A stretch of DNA of 64,000 bases, taken from positions 248,001 to 312,000 of the forward strand of contig JAOPYE010000040.1 in the NCBI GenBank assembly GCA_025964775.1, written 5' to 3'. This stretch comes from Marmoricola sp. (GTDB lineage: Bacteria > Actinomycetota > Actinomycetes > Propionibacteriales > Nocardioidaceae). Shown here piece by piece: positions 44,401 to 53,679 of this stretch; positions within the stretch are counted from its first letter, which is position 1; each line of letters starts with the position of its first letter. Under the pieces are notes generated by a model, which searched no databases, was not told the origin of the DNA, and saw only the letters and a list, made by a program, of their open reading frames with translations. A program made the translations under genes and the position numbers.

Positions 44401-45882
44401 ATGAGTGAACCGCGCACGTACCAGGTCCGCACCTACGGGTGCCAGATGAACGTCCACGACTCCGAACGCCTGACCGGCCTGCTCGAGAACGCCGGCTACG
44501 TGGCAGCGCCCGAGGACACCCAGGCCGACGTCGTCGTGTTCAACACCTGCGCCGTGCGGGAGAACGCGGACAACAAGCTGTACGGCAACCTCGGTCACCT
44601 GGCCTCGGTCAAGGAGAAGCACCCCGGGATGCAGATCGCGGTGGGCGGATGCCTGGCGCAGAAGGACCGCACCACGATCACGGACCGGGCTCCCTGGGTC
44701 GACGTCGTCTTCGGCACGCACAACATCGGCTCGCTGCCGGTCCTGCTCGAACGTGCGCGCGCCCTGGAGGAGGCCCAGGTCGAGATCCTCGAGTCGCTCG
44801 ACGTCTTCCCCTCGACGCTGCCGACCAAGCGCGAGTCGGCCTACGCCGCCTGGGTGTCGATCTCGGTGGGCTGCAACAACACCTGCACGTTCTGCATCGT
44901 CCCGTCGCTGCGCGGGACCGAGAAGGATCGTCGGCCCGGCGAGATCCTGGCCGAGATCGAGGCACTCGTCGCCGAGGGCGTCACCGAGGTGACCCTGCTG
45001 GGCCAGAACGTGAACACGTACGGCGTCGAGTTCGGGGACAAGCTGGCGTTCGGCAAGCTGCTGCGTGCCTGCGGCCAGATCGAGGGCCTGGAGCGGGTCC
45101 GTTTCACCTCGCCGCACCCGGCCGCGTTCACCGACGACGTCATCGAGGCGATGGCCGAGACCCCGAACGTCATGCACCAGCTGCACATGCCGTTGCAGTC
45201 GGGCTCGGACAAGGTCCTGCGCGACATGCGTCGTTCGTACCGCCAGGAGCGCTACCTCGGCATCATCGAGCGGGTCCGCGCGGCGATGCCCGACGCGGCG
45301 ATCACCACAGACATCATCGTCGGCTTCCCGGGCGAGACCGAGGAAGACTTCCAGGCCACCCTCGACGTGGTCCGCAAGGCCCGGTTCGCGAACGCGTTCA
45401 CGTTCCAGTACTCCAAGCGCCCGGGCACACCGGCTGCCGACCTGCCGGACCAAATCCCACCTGAGGTCGTCACCGACCGCTACCAACGCCTGGCCGAGGT
45501 GGTCAACGAGATCGCGTGGGCCGAGAACCGGAAGCACGAGGACCAGGTCCTCGAGCTGATGGTGGCCGAAGGCGAAGGGCGCAAGGACGCGGAGACGCTC
45601 CGGCTCTCCGGTCGCGCGCGCGACAACCGGCTGGTGCACTTCACCCCCATCGCCCCCGACGGGTCAGCGCTCCGGGTGCGGCCCGGCGACATGGTCGAAG
45701 TCCGGATCACCCACGCGGCTCCCCATCACCTGGTCGCCGACGGTCCGGTGACCTCGGTACGCCGCACCCGTGCGGGTGACGCCTGGGAGAACCGGACTGC
45801 GACGAAGGCAGCTGGCGTCTCGCTGGGCCTGCCCACGGTCGGAGTACCCGCTCCGCTGGCTGACGCCCCTGCCTGCCGTTGA
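44401..45882 (+). CDS. miaB: tRNA-2-methylthio-N6-dimethylallyladenosine synthase MiaB
   Basis: [54 protein letters not shown]-like C-term. Confidence 0.97.
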   Translation: MSEPRTYQVRTYGCQMNVHDSERLTGLLENAGYVAAPEDTQADVVVFNTCAVRENADNKLYGNLGHLASVKEKHPGMQIAVGGCLAQKDRTTITDRAPWVDVVFGTHNIGSLPVLLERARALEEAQVEILESLDVFPSTLPTKRESAYAAWVSISVGCNNTCTFCIVPSLRGTEKDRRPGEILAEIEALVAEGVTEVTLLGQNVNTYGVEFGDKLAFGKLLRACGQIEGLERVRFTSPHPAAFTDDVIEAMAETPNVMHQLHMPLQSGSDKVLRDMRRSYRQERYLGIIERVRAAMPDAAITTDIIVGFPGETEEDFQATLDVVRKARFANAFTFQYSKRPGTPAADLPDQIPPEVVTDRYQRLAEVVNEIAWAENRKHEDQVLELMVAEGEGRKDAETLRLSGRARDNRLVHFTPIAPDGSALRVRPGDMVEVRITHAAPHHLVADGPVTSVRRTRAGDAWENRTATKAAGVSLGLPTVGVPAPLADAPACR

Positions 45883-45891
45883 CCTGAACCC

Positions 45892-46134
45892 TCAGGCAGA
45901 CGGTTCGGCGCTCGGATTCTCGACGTTCGCCTCGGAGTCAGGCTTCTCGGGTTGCTGGATCTCGTCGGGGACCTGGTCGTTGGTCATCTGTGCCGACAAC
46001 GGTACGTCGGGCGTGACCGGTGGGGTCACGGTGTCTTCTTCGACAGCGTCAGTGCCGCCGACCTCGTTGCCTGGATCGGGGTCAGCGTCGACCGAGGGGA
46101 TGGGCACGATCGAGGGCACCGGTGTACGAGTCAT
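45892..46134 (-). CDS. Hypothetical small acidic Pro-rich protein
   Basis: 80-aa ORF MTRTPVPSIVPIPSVDADPDPGNEVGGTDAVEEDTVTPP...; low-complexity, weak support. Confidence 0.4.
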   Translation of the reverse strand: MTRTPVPSIVPIPSVDADPDPGNEVGGTDAVEEDTVTPPVTPDVPLSAQMTNDQVPDEIQQPEKPDSEANVENPSAEPSA

Positions 46135-46189
46135 ACCGTGACTATGCCCCTGCCTGTCCGCGCCAACCCCAGTCCACGGTGTGCCCCGA

Positions 46190-47218
46190 TCAGCGCCGGA
46201 CCCGCCACACGCTCGGCGACTCGCCGTACAGGCGCTTGAAGGCGCGGCTGAACGCTTCCTCGGACTCGTAGCCGATCCGCCGCGCGATCGCCACCAGGCC
46301 GAGATCGGTCGAGGTGAGCAGGTCCTGCGCCAGGTGCATCCGCCAGCCGGTGAGGTAACGGATCGGGGGCATGCCGAGCTCGTTGCGGAACCGTTCGTCG
46401 AGCAGCGAGACCGACACGTTCCCGAGCCCGGCCAGCTCTGCGACAGTCCACTTGCGCTCCGGAGACGCGTGGATCAGCGACATCGCGTGCGCCACCACCG
46501 GGTCGTGCAGCGCTCGGACGAAGCCGCGTTCGGCCGACGGAGCACTGGCCAGGTGGATCTTGAGCACCTCGGTCAGGATCAGCTCGGGCAATGTCGTGGG
46601 TACCTGGAACGTCCCGGACTCGTCGCGGGCGACCTGTCCGGCTGCGTAGTCCATGCTGGCCCGCACCCAGCCGGCTGCCGGGTCGGGGGGCCGGACGACG
46701 AACACGGGTGGGAACGCACCCATCTCCGGGTCGAAGAGCGGCGCATCGCAAGCCATGAAGCCGCAGACTATGTTGGTCAGGTCGCCGCCGGCGCCGTGTT
46801 CGACGTACGGGACGTCGGACCACTCGGGCATCGTGATCAGCGGTCCGAGTTCGACGGTGTCAGCGTCCGCGCTGCCGCCCATGGTGTGGGCGTCGCCGTA
46901 GGGCAGGACGATGACGTCGCCGGCCTCGGCCCAGTGCCTTTCCCCGTCACCGACCGCGACCCAGCAACGGCCGTCGGAGACCAGGTGGAAGATCAACACC
47001 CGACGTGCGCCGGGGGCCAGCATCTCGGCCATGTCCTCGCCGGGCGCCGAGCGGAACGCCCATCCCTCCGTGTAGCGACCGTGCAGGAACAGGGCGCTCT
47101 GCAGGTGCAGGCCGCCCAGCGTGTCGATCAAGCCGTCTCTGGGGTTCTGGTCAGGTACGGCGGCGGCACGGTCATGGTCGGGAGGGGCGTTACCCACGAG
47201 GCTGATCCTGACAGACAA
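46190..47218 (-). CDS. AraC-family transcriptional regulator with cupin sensor domain
   Basis: KWTVAELAGLGNVSVSLLDERFRNELGMPPIRYLTGWRMHLAQDLLTSTDLGLVAIARRIGYESEEAFSRAFKRLYGESPSVWR. Confidence 0.93.
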   Translation of the reverse strand: MSVRISLVGNAPPDHDRAAAVPDQNPRDGLIDTLGGLHLQSALFLHGRYTEGWAFRSAPGEDMAEMLAPGARRVLIFHLVSDGRCWVAVGDGERHWAEAGDVIVLPYGDAHTMGGSADADTVELGPLITMPEWSDVPYVEHGAGGDLTNIVCGFMACDAPLFDPEMGAFPPVFVVRPPDPAAGWVRASMDYAAGQVARDESGTFQVPTTLPELILTEVLKIHLASAPSAERGFVRALHDPVVAHAMSLIHASPERKWTVAELAGLGNVSVSLLDERFRNELGMPPIRYLTGWRMHLAQDLLTSTDLGLVAIARRIGYESEEAFSRAFKRLYGESPSVWRVRR

Positions 47219-47238
47219 CCCGCTACGTAGGAGTCACA

Positions 47239-47493
47239 ATGCCTCTCTTCATGGATGTCCACGAAACGATGCCCGAAGGCGCCACCGCTGCTGATGTCGC
47301 GGGTGCGCACGCCGAAGACCTGAAGGTCCAGGACAAGTACGGCGTCAACTACAAGAGCTACTGGGTCGACGAAGCCGCCCGCAAGATCTTCTGCCTGGTG
47401 GAGGCGCCCGACGCCGAAGCCGCCAACACCGTGCACCGCGAGGCCCACGGACTGGTTGCCGACCACATCCACCTGGTGGTCGAAGGCGACTGA
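47239..47493 (+). CDS. DUF4242 (SCO4226-like) small protein
   Basis: MPLFMDVHETMPEGATAADVAGAHAEDLKVQDKYGVNYKSYWVDEAARKIFCLVEAPDAEAANTVHREAHGL. Confidence 0.85.
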   Translation: MPLFMDVHETMPEGATAADVAGAHAEDLKVQDKYGVNYKSYWVDEAARKIFCLVEAPDAEAANTVHREAHGLVADHIHLVVEGD

Positions 47494-47567
47494 CCGCATC
47501 AAGGACGGCGGTAGCGCTGCGGCGGTGCCGCCGTTCGTGCTGTCCGCACGCTTGGCAGACTGCACCC

Positions 47568-48479
47568 ATGTCCACGCCGCCGATCGTCGCCGTCGTCGGC
47601 GCGACCGCCTCAGGCAAGTCCGACCTTGCACTGGACCTGGCCGAGCGGCTCGGCGGCGAGATCGTCAACACCGATGCGATGCAGGTCTACCGCGGCATGG
47701 ACCTCGGTACGGCCAAGCAACCGGTCGCCGAACGCCGGGGGATCCGGCACCACCTGCTGGACCTGATGGACGTCACCGAACCCGCGACGGTCGCCGACTT
47801 CCAGGTGCTCGCGCGCGAGGTGATCACCGACTGCCGGTCGCGCGGCGTCGTCCCGGTGCTGGTCGGGGGGTCGGCGCTGTACACCCGCGCCATCCTGGAT
47901 GTGTTCGAGTTCCCGGCGACCGATCCCGAGGTCCGCGCCGCCCTCGAGGCCGAGCTGGCGGACCTCGGGCCCGAAGCCCTGCACGCGCGGCTGGCGGCGA
48001 TCGACCCGGACGCTGCCGGCGGGATCGGCCCCCAGAACGGTCGACGGATCGTCCGCGCCCTCGAGGTCATCACGCTCACCGGCAGCCCGTTCGGTGCGGG
48101 GCTCCCCGACGCCTCGTACGCCGACCCGGCCTCGCTCCAGATCGGGGTCGACATCGACCGCCCGACCCTCGATGACCGGATCGCGCTCCGGGTGCACCAG
48201 ATGTGGGCCGACGGGCTCCTCGACGAGGTGCGCACGCTGATCGACCGGGGCCTGCGGCACGGCGTCACGGCGTCCCGCGCGATCGGGTACTCCCAAGCGC
48301 TCGCGTGCCTCGACGGCGAGCTCACCGAGGCCGAGGCCCAGGACAGGACGATCTCCGCGACCCGTCGCTTCGCGCGTCGCCAGGACGGCTGGTTCCGCAA
48401 GGACCCGCGGGTGAACTGGGTGGCCTACGACGATCCGGACCGGGTCGAGAAAGCGGTCGACCTGGCCCGACGGGTGTGA
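47568..48479 (+). CDS. miaA: tRNA dimethylallyltransferase MiaA
   Basis: IVAVVGATASGKSDLALDLAERLGGEIVNTDAMQVYRGMDLGTAKQ...ISATRRFARRQDGWFRKDPR. Confidence 0.97.
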   Translation: MSTPPIVAVVGATASGKSDLALDLAERLGGEIVNTDAMQVYRGMDLGTAKQPVAERRGIRHHLLDLMDVTEPATVADFQVLAREVITDCRSRGVVPVLVGGSALYTRAILDVFEFPATDPEVRAALEAELADLGPEALHARLAAIDPDAAGGIGPQNGRRIVRALEVITLTGSPFGAGLPDASYADPASLQIGVDIDRPTLDDRIALRVHQMWADGLLDEVRTLIDRGLRHGVTASRAIGYSQALACLDGELTEAEAQDRTISATRRFARRQDGWFRKDPRVNWVAYDDPDRVEKAVDLARRV

Positions 48480-48502
48480 GGGTCGGCGTGCACAATCGGG
48501 GT

Positions 48503-49510
48503 ATGGAATTCCGATACCTCGGCAACAGTGGCCTGAAGATCTCCGAAATCACCTACGGGAACTGGATCACCCACGGCTCCCAGGTTGAGAACGACGTCGC
48601 CACCCAGTGCGTGCGCGCCGCCCTCGACGCCGGCATCACGACGTTCGACACCGCAGATGTCTATGCGAACACGGCAGCGGAGACGGTCCTGGGCGATGCC
48701 CTCGCCGGCGAGCGCCGTGAATCGCTGGAGATCTTCACCAAGGTCTACTGGCCCACCGGGCCTGGCGGCCCCAACGACAGCGGCCTGTCGCGCAAGCACA
48801 TCTCCGAGTCGATCAACGGCTCGTTGCGGCGCCTGCGCACCGACTACGTCGACCTGTACCAGGCGCACCGGTTCGACACCGAGACGCCGCTGGAGGAGAC
48901 GATGCAGGCCTTCGCCGACGTCGTCCGGGCGGGCAAGGCTCTCTACATCGGCGTCAGCGAGTGGACCGCCGACCAGATCCGGGCCGGTTCGGTGCTTGCG
49001 TCCGACCTCGGCGTCCAGCTCATCTCGAGCCAGCCGCAGTACTCGATGCTGTGGCGCGTGATCGAGGGCGAGGTGGTGCCGACCTGCGAGGAACTCGGCA
49101 TCTCCCAGATCGTCTGGTCCCCGATCGCCCAGGGCGTCCTGACCGGCACGTACCTGCCGGGTCAGCCGCCGCCGGCTGGTTCCCGAGCGACCGATGCGAA
49201 CGGTGCGAACTTCATCAGTCGACTGATGAGGGACGACATCCTGGAAGCCGTTCAGCAGCTGCGCCCGGTGGCCCAGGAAGTCGACCTGACCCTGGCCCAG
49301 CTCGCCGTCGCGTGGGTACTCCAGAACCCGAACGTCGCCTCGGCGCTGGTCGGTGCCTCGCGTCCCGAACAGGTCGAGGAGAACGTCAAGGCCGCTGGGG
49401 TCGTGTTGCCGGCGTCGACGATGAAGCAGATCGACGACGTCTTCGGCGAGCTGGTCGTCCGCGACCCGGCGATCACCGCTCTCGGTGCTCCGGCCGGGCG
49501 CCCGACCTGA
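48503..49510 (+). CDS. Aldo/keto reductase
   Basis: MEFRYLGNSGLKISEITYGNWITHG...TFDTADVYANTAAETVLGDAL...SPIAQGVLTGTYLPG. Confidence 0.94.
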   Translation: MEFRYLGNSGLKISEITYGNWITHGSQVENDVATQCVRAALDAGITTFDTADVYANTAAETVLGDALAGERRESLEIFTKVYWPTGPGGPNDSGLSRKHISESINGSLRRLRTDYVDLYQAHRFDTETPLEETMQAFADVVRAGKALYIGVSEWTADQIRAGSVLASDLGVQLISSQPQYSMLWRVIEGEVVPTCEELGISQIVWSPIAQGVLTGTYLPGQPPPAGSRATDANGANFISRLMRDDILEAVQQLRPVAQEVDLTLAQLAVAWVLQNPNVASALVGASRPEQVEENVKAAGVVLPASTMKQIDDVFGELVVRDPAITALGAPAGRPT

Positions 49511-49525
49511 TCCTGGGCTGATCCC

Positions 49526-50053
49526 GTGCTGACGCAGTACTACACCGCCTCGAGCCTCGACGGCTTCATCGCCGCCGAGCCCGAGGACGGCCTGGCCTGG
49601 TTGCTCAGTCGCGACATCGACAGCCAGGGTCCGCAGTCGTTCGACGAGTTCATCGGCGAGGTCGGCGCGATCGTGATGGGCGCGTCGACGTACGCGTGGA
49701 TCCAGACGCATCATCCCGACGAGTGGTACTACGAGGTGCCGGCCTGGGTGATGACGCACCGGACCTTCGCGCCGCACCCGACCGCTGACATCCGGTTCAC
49801 CTCGGCACCGGTCCCCGAGGTCCACGCCGCGATGGTGGAGGCCGCTGCGGGCAAGAACGTCTGGCTGGCCGGCGGGGGAGACCTCGTCGGCCAGTTCCAC
49901 GACCACGGGCTGCTGGACGAGGTGTGGATCCAGTACGCCCCGGTGACGCTCGGCGCGGGCGCACCACTGCTGCCGCGTCGGATCGAGTTCGAGCAGATCG
50001 CCCTGGACCAGAACCGTGACTTCGCGTGCCGACGGCTGAGGGTCAAGCGCTGA
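49526..50053 (+). CDS. Dihydrofolate reductase family protein (RibD C-terminal-like)
   Basis: LTQYYTASSLDGFIAAEPEDGLAWLL...VWLAGGGDLVGQFHDHGLLDEVWIQYAPVTLGAGAPLLP. Confidence 0.9.
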   Translation: MLTQYYTASSLDGFIAAEPEDGLAWLLSRDIDSQGPQSFDEFIGEVGAIVMGASTYAWIQTHHPDEWYYEVPAWVMTHRTFAPHPTADIRFTSAPVPEVHAAMVEAAAGKNVWLAGGGDLVGQFHDHGLLDEVWIQYAPVTLGAGAPLLPRRIEFEQIALDQNRDFACRRLRVKR

Positions 50054-50065
50054 GCGGAACTGGAC

Positions 50066-50293
50066 TCAGGCTGGCTCGGGGAGGCGGCGCAGGATCTCGG
50101 CGAGTGCCTGGCTGTGTTCGTTGAGGATCCGGGTGTGCTCGGCCAGGATCTGAGTGTGTTCGGTCAGTGTCTGGGTGTGCTCAGACAAGGTGACCCTCAT
50201 TGCCGTGGTCTCGTCCCTGATCAGGTCGTAGATGGCCACCAATTCATTCTCAAGCCGATCCACCCGGCGCGCAAATGATGGATCGGCGGCCAT
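50066..50293 (-). CDS. Small coiled-coil protein with tandem heptads
   Basis: LSEHTQTLTEHTQILAEHTRILNEHSQALAEIL: 7-residue/21-nt repeats. Confidence 0.65.
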   Translation of the reverse strand: MAADPSFARRVDRLENELVAIYDLIRDETTAMRVTLSEHTQTLTEHTQILAEHTRILNEHSQALAEILRRLPEPA

Positions 50294-50386
50294 GTGTTTC
50301 AACGAACGCAGCCGGCGTGGGCGTGTGCCACCGACAGAGCGGCGCCTGTGGAAAGGGCGCGTGTTGGTCAGCCATAGAATGAGCCT

Positions 50387-51211
50387 GTGGATTACTCCTT
50401 CGTCAAGGGACACGGCACCGAGAACGACTTCGTGCTGATCCCCGATGCCAACGGCCGTCATGAGCTCACTGCCGAGCAGGTGGCGCGGTTGTGCGACCGC
50501 CGAGCCGGGATCGGGGCTGATGGCGTGATCCGGGTCGTCCGCACCGACGCGACCGAGGATCCTGCGGCCCTCGCCGCCCGCGGTGAGGCGCGCTGGTTCA
50601 TGGACTACCGCAACAGCGACGGTTCGCTCTCGGAGATGTGCGGCAACGGCATCCGGGTACTGGGCCTCTACCTGGCCACGCACGCCGAGGTGGACACCCG
50701 TCAGCCGCTCCCGATCGCCACGCGAGCAGGCATCAAGGTGCTCACCTTCGACCGGGACCGGGTCACCGTGGACATGGGTACCCCCGAGCTCGTCGGTGAG
50801 GCCAAGGTGACGGTCGGCGATCGCGCGTGGGTCGCAGCCCGGATCTCGATGGGCAACCCGCACGCGGTCGTGTTCGTCGAGGACCTCGACGAAGCCGGTT
50901 CCCTGCTCACTCCTCCGGGACACGACCCGGTTGACTTCCCCGACGGCGTCAACGTCGAGTTCGTCGTACGGCGCGGCGAGCACCACCTGGCGATGCGCGT
51001 GCACGAACGCGGCTCCGGCGAGACCCGGTCGTGTGGCACCGGCGCCTGCGCCGTGATGGTCGCGGCATCACTGGCCGACGGCGCCGAGCGCGGGACGCCG
51101 TACGTCGTGGACCTGCCCGGGGGAACCCTGGAGATCGTCTGGACCGAGGACGACCGGATCCTGATGACCGGCCCAGCCGTCCTGGTCGCCGAAGGCGTCA
51201 CCGACCTGTAG
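50387..51211 (+). CDS. dapF: Diaminopimelate epimerase DapF
   Basis: FVKGHGTENDFVLIPD...RNSDGSLSEMCGNGIRVLGLYL...GETRSCGTGACAVMVAA. Confidence 0.96.
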   Translation: MDYSFVKGHGTENDFVLIPDANGRHELTAEQVARLCDRRAGIGADGVIRVVRTDATEDPAALAARGEARWFMDYRNSDGSLSEMCGNGIRVLGLYLATHAEVDTRQPLPIATRAGIKVLTFDRDRVTVDMGTPELVGEAKVTVGDRAWVAARISMGNPHAVVFVEDLDEAGSLLTPPGHDPVDFPDGVNVEFVVRRGEHHLAMRVHERGSGETRSCGTGACAVMVAASLADGAERGTPYVVDLPGGTLEIVWTEDDRILMTGPAVLVAEGVTDL

Positions 51212-51222
51212 GTCGTCTCGCT

Positions 51223-51325
51223 GGTTGAGGAAGGCGCGCAGCGCCTGGCCCTCCGGTGGTTGACGAAGGCGCGCAGCGCCTGGCCCTCCGGTGGTTGAGG
51301 AGGCGCGCAGCGCCTGTCTCGAACC
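51223..51325 (-). repeat. Tandem REP-like repeat array (copy E, three units, 35-nt period, reverse orientation)
   Basis: GGTTGAGGAAGGCGCGCAGCGCCTGGCCCTCCGGT x2-3 ending GTCTCGAACC; reverse complement matches GGTTTCGAGACAGGCGCTGCGCGCCTCCTCAACCACCGG. Confidence 0.85.
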
Positions 51326-51702
51326 CTTGTCCACACGCAGGGAACCCACGGTCGCGTCTCGGCCCACCGGCCTGCAGCCTGTCCCGCAGGGCCTGGACTT
51401 ACATCCTCGAATGCGCAGACGGTTCTTACTACGTGGGGAGCACCACCCATCTGGAGAGCCGTCTGTGGCAGCACGCGCAAGGCCCCGACGGAGCGGAATA
51501 CACGCGAAAGCGGCGCCCAGTCACGCTGGTGTGGTCGGGCGAGTTCACATCGATTGCAGCCGCCTTCGCATTCGAGAAGCGCGTTCAGGGCTGGAGCCGA
51601 GCGAAGCGGAAGACCTTGATTGAAGGTCGCTATACGGATCTGCCCGGGTTGGCGAGTCGGTCGGACGCTGCGCTACGTGCGAGGTTTCGAGACGGGCGCT
51701 AG
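51256..51702 (+). CDS. GIY-YIG nuclease domain protein (start uncertain)
   Basis: WTYILECADGSYYVGSTTHLESRLWQHAQGPDGAEYTRKRRPVTLVWSGEFTSIAAAFAFEKRVQGWSRAKRKTLIEG; GTG 51256 lies inside the upstream REP array; the stop lies inside the downstream REP. Confidence 0.75.
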   Translation: MVDEGAQRLALRWLRRRAAPVSNPCPHAGNPRSRLGPPACSLSRRAWTYILECADGSYYVGSTTHLESRLWQHAQGPDGAEYTRKRRPVTLVWSGEFTSIAAAFAFEKRVQGWSRAKRKTLIEGRYTDLPGLASRSDAALRARFRDGR

Positions 51703-51723
51703 CGCGCCCTCCTCAACTACCGG
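51683..51723 (+). repeat. REP-like palindromic repeat, copy F (forward orientation)
   Basis: GGTTTCGAGACGGGCGCTAGCGCGCCCTCCTCAACTACCGG; stem GGGCGC/GCGCCC. Confidence 0.82.
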
Positions 51724-52159
51724 AAAGGATCAGGCAGGTCGTCGTGCCGTGGGCGATGAGCTTGCCGCGGGCGTCGTACAGCCTGCCCTCGGCGGTGCTC
51801 TGGGTGCGGCCGCGGTGCATGACGGTGCCCGTGGCCCTGACCGGCCCGGTCCCGGGCTGCATCGCACGCAGGTAGTGCACGTTGAGCTGGGCCGTCGTGT
51901 AGGCCTGGCCGGGAGCGAGCGTGGTGTGCACCGCGCAGCCCATGCAGGAGTCGAGAAGGGTGGCCGCGATCCCGCCGTGCACGGACCCGATCGGATTCAT
52001 CATGCGCTCATCAGGCGTCAACTCGAACGTCGCGCTGCCCTCCGCGACATCGACGACCGTCATCCCGAGCAGCGTCGCGATCGCGGGCGGAGGCAGTTCG
52101 CCGGTGACGATCAGCTGCATCTGCTCGAGGCCGGACAGCGTGTCGAGACCGGTCGTCAT
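51713..52159 (-). CDS. PaaI-type hotdog thioesterase
   Basis: PDERMMNPIGSVHGGIAATLLDSCMGCAVHTTLAPGQAYTTAQLNVHYLRAM. Confidence 0.92.
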   Translation of the reverse strand: MTTGLDTLSGLEQMQLIVTGELPPPAIATLLGMTVVDVAEGSATFELTPDERMMNPIGSVHGGIAATLLDSCMGCAVHTTLAPGQAYTTAQLNVHYLRAMQPGTGPVRATGTVMHRGRTQSTAEGRLYDARGKLIAHGTTTCLILSGS

Positions 52160-53604
52160 GCCACGTCCTCGACGAGCAGGGATCCGATCGGAGCCGGAAC
52201 GAGGTCCACGGTGGGCTCCAGCGCGACGACCCTGGCCTTGCGGGGCAGTGCCATCGCGGCCAGCGAGGTCAGGACCCCGCAGATCACCAACATCCACCAG
52301 ACCCGCTGGAAGTGGTCGAGCGCGTTCAGGGGAGTGACGGTGCCGAGCAGGGCGACGGTCAACGCCACCCCGAACGTTGCGCCAAACTGGCGGATCGCCT
52401 GGTTGACCGCGGACCCCGTTCCGAACGCGTCGGCCGGGAGGCCCTGGACGGCAGCACTGGTCAGGTGCGGGATCACCATCGAGACGCCGAGTCCGGTGAG
52501 CAGGGAGCCGGGCAGCAGGTCGCTCGCGTAGTGCGGGGTGGTGCCGAGCCGGCTCAGCATCCAGATCGCAGCGGACGCGTAGACGAGTCCGCCGGGCACC
52601 AGCAGGGTGCGCTGGCCGAGCTTGCCGGCGAGCCGGCCGAACTGGGGTGCCAGCACCATCACCACGATCGGACCGGGCATCATCGCGAGGCCGGCGCGCA
52701 CGATGCTGTAGCCCCAGACCCCGACGAGGAACTGGATCGAGGCGAAGAAAGTCGCCGTGAAGCCGATCGTGAACGCGGCCGTGGCGATGTTCGCCCACCG
52801 GAAGGACCGGTCGCCGAAGAGGGTCAGGTCGAGCGCGGGGTGCGGGTGCTCCAGGGTCCGTACGACGAACCAGACCAGGACCAGCGACCCTGCCACGAAC
52901 GCGCCGATCGTCCGGACGGAGAGCCAGTGCCACTGGTCGCTCTGCACGATGCCCAGCGCGACCAGCGTCAGTGCGCCGGCCAGGAGGAGCGTGCCGAGCG
53001 GATCGGGGAAGCGCGCCCGGGTGTGTTCCTTCGACTCGGGCAGCAGTCGCCAGCTGAACGCGAACGCGATCGCTCCGACCGGGAGGTTGACCAGGAACAC
53101 CGCACGCCAGTCCCAGTGGTTGACGAGCAGCGCACCGACCGTCGGCCCGACGGCGGCCGCGAGCGCTGCGATCGCACCCCAGATCGCTACCGCGACCGGG
53201 ACCTTGGCGGGCGGGAAGACCGAGAGCAGGATCGCCAGCGACGCCGGGATCAACGCAGCGGCGCCGAGCGCCTGGACCACCCGGAACACGACCAGCAGGC
53301 CCGCGCTGGGCGCGAGCGCGCAGAGTGCTGACGCGAGTGTGAACGAGACCAGCCCGATCATGAAGACCCGCTTGCGGCCGAACCGGTCGGCCATCCGGCC
53401 TGCCGGCACCAGCGCCGCCGCCAGCGCGATCGTGTACGCCGACAGGGTCCACGACATCGTGGCGAAGGAGACCGACGGGAAGCTGGCCCGGATGTCGTTG
53501 AAGGCGACGAAGAGGACCTGGGTGTCGAGGAAGACCATGAACGACGCGAGGCTCGCCACGGTCAGGACGGCCCACGGGCTGACGGTTCGGGTGCTGGGGG
53601 TCAT
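52156..53604 (-). CDS. MFS transporter (DHA2/EmrB-QacA-like)
   Basis: LASFMVFLDTQVLFVAFNDIRASFPSVSFATMSWTLSAYTIALAAALVPAGRMADRFGRKRVFMIGL. Confidence 0.93.
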   Translation of the reverse strand: MTPSTRTVSPWAVLTVASLASFMVFLDTQVLFVAFNDIRASFPSVSFATMSWTLSAYTIALAAALVPAGRMADRFGRKRVFMIGLVSFTLASALCALAPSAGLLVVFRVVQALGAAALIPASLAILLSVFPPAKVPVAVAIWGAIAALAAAVGPTVGALLVNHWDWRAVFLVNLPVGAIAFAFSWRLLPESKEHTRARFPDPLGTLLLAGALTLVALGIVQSDQWHWLSVRTIGAFVAGSLVLVWFVVRTLEHPHPALDLTLFGDRSFRWANIATAAFTIGFTATFFASIQFLVGVWGYSIVRAGLAMMPGPIVVMVLAPQFGRLAGKLGQRTLLVPGGLVYASAAIWMLSRLGTTPHYASDLLPGSLLTGLGVSMVIPHLTSAAVQGLPADAFGTGSAVNQAIRQFGATFGVALTVALLGTVTPLNALDHFQRVWWMLVICGVLTSLAAMALPRKARVVALEPTVDLVPAPIGSLLVEDVA

Positions 53605-53614
53605 GTGGAGGAAC

Positions 53615-53632
53615 CTAAACGCAATGGTTTAG
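53615..53632. promoter_or_regulatory. Inverted repeat CTAAAC-gcaatg-GTTTAG in divergent MFS/HxlR promoter
   Basis: Perfect 6-bp arms in the divergent intergenic region. Confidence 0.55.
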
Positions 53633-53635
53633 AAA

Positions 53636-53649
53636 ATCAAGCACTTGAT
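53636..53649. promoter_or_regulatory. Inverted repeat ATCAAG-ca-CTTGAT in divergent MFS/HxlR promoter
   Basis: Perfect 6-bp arms, adjacent to the previous palindrome. Confidence 0.55.
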
Positions 53650-53679
53650 AAAGAATCACAACTCTTCTAGGCTGACCCC

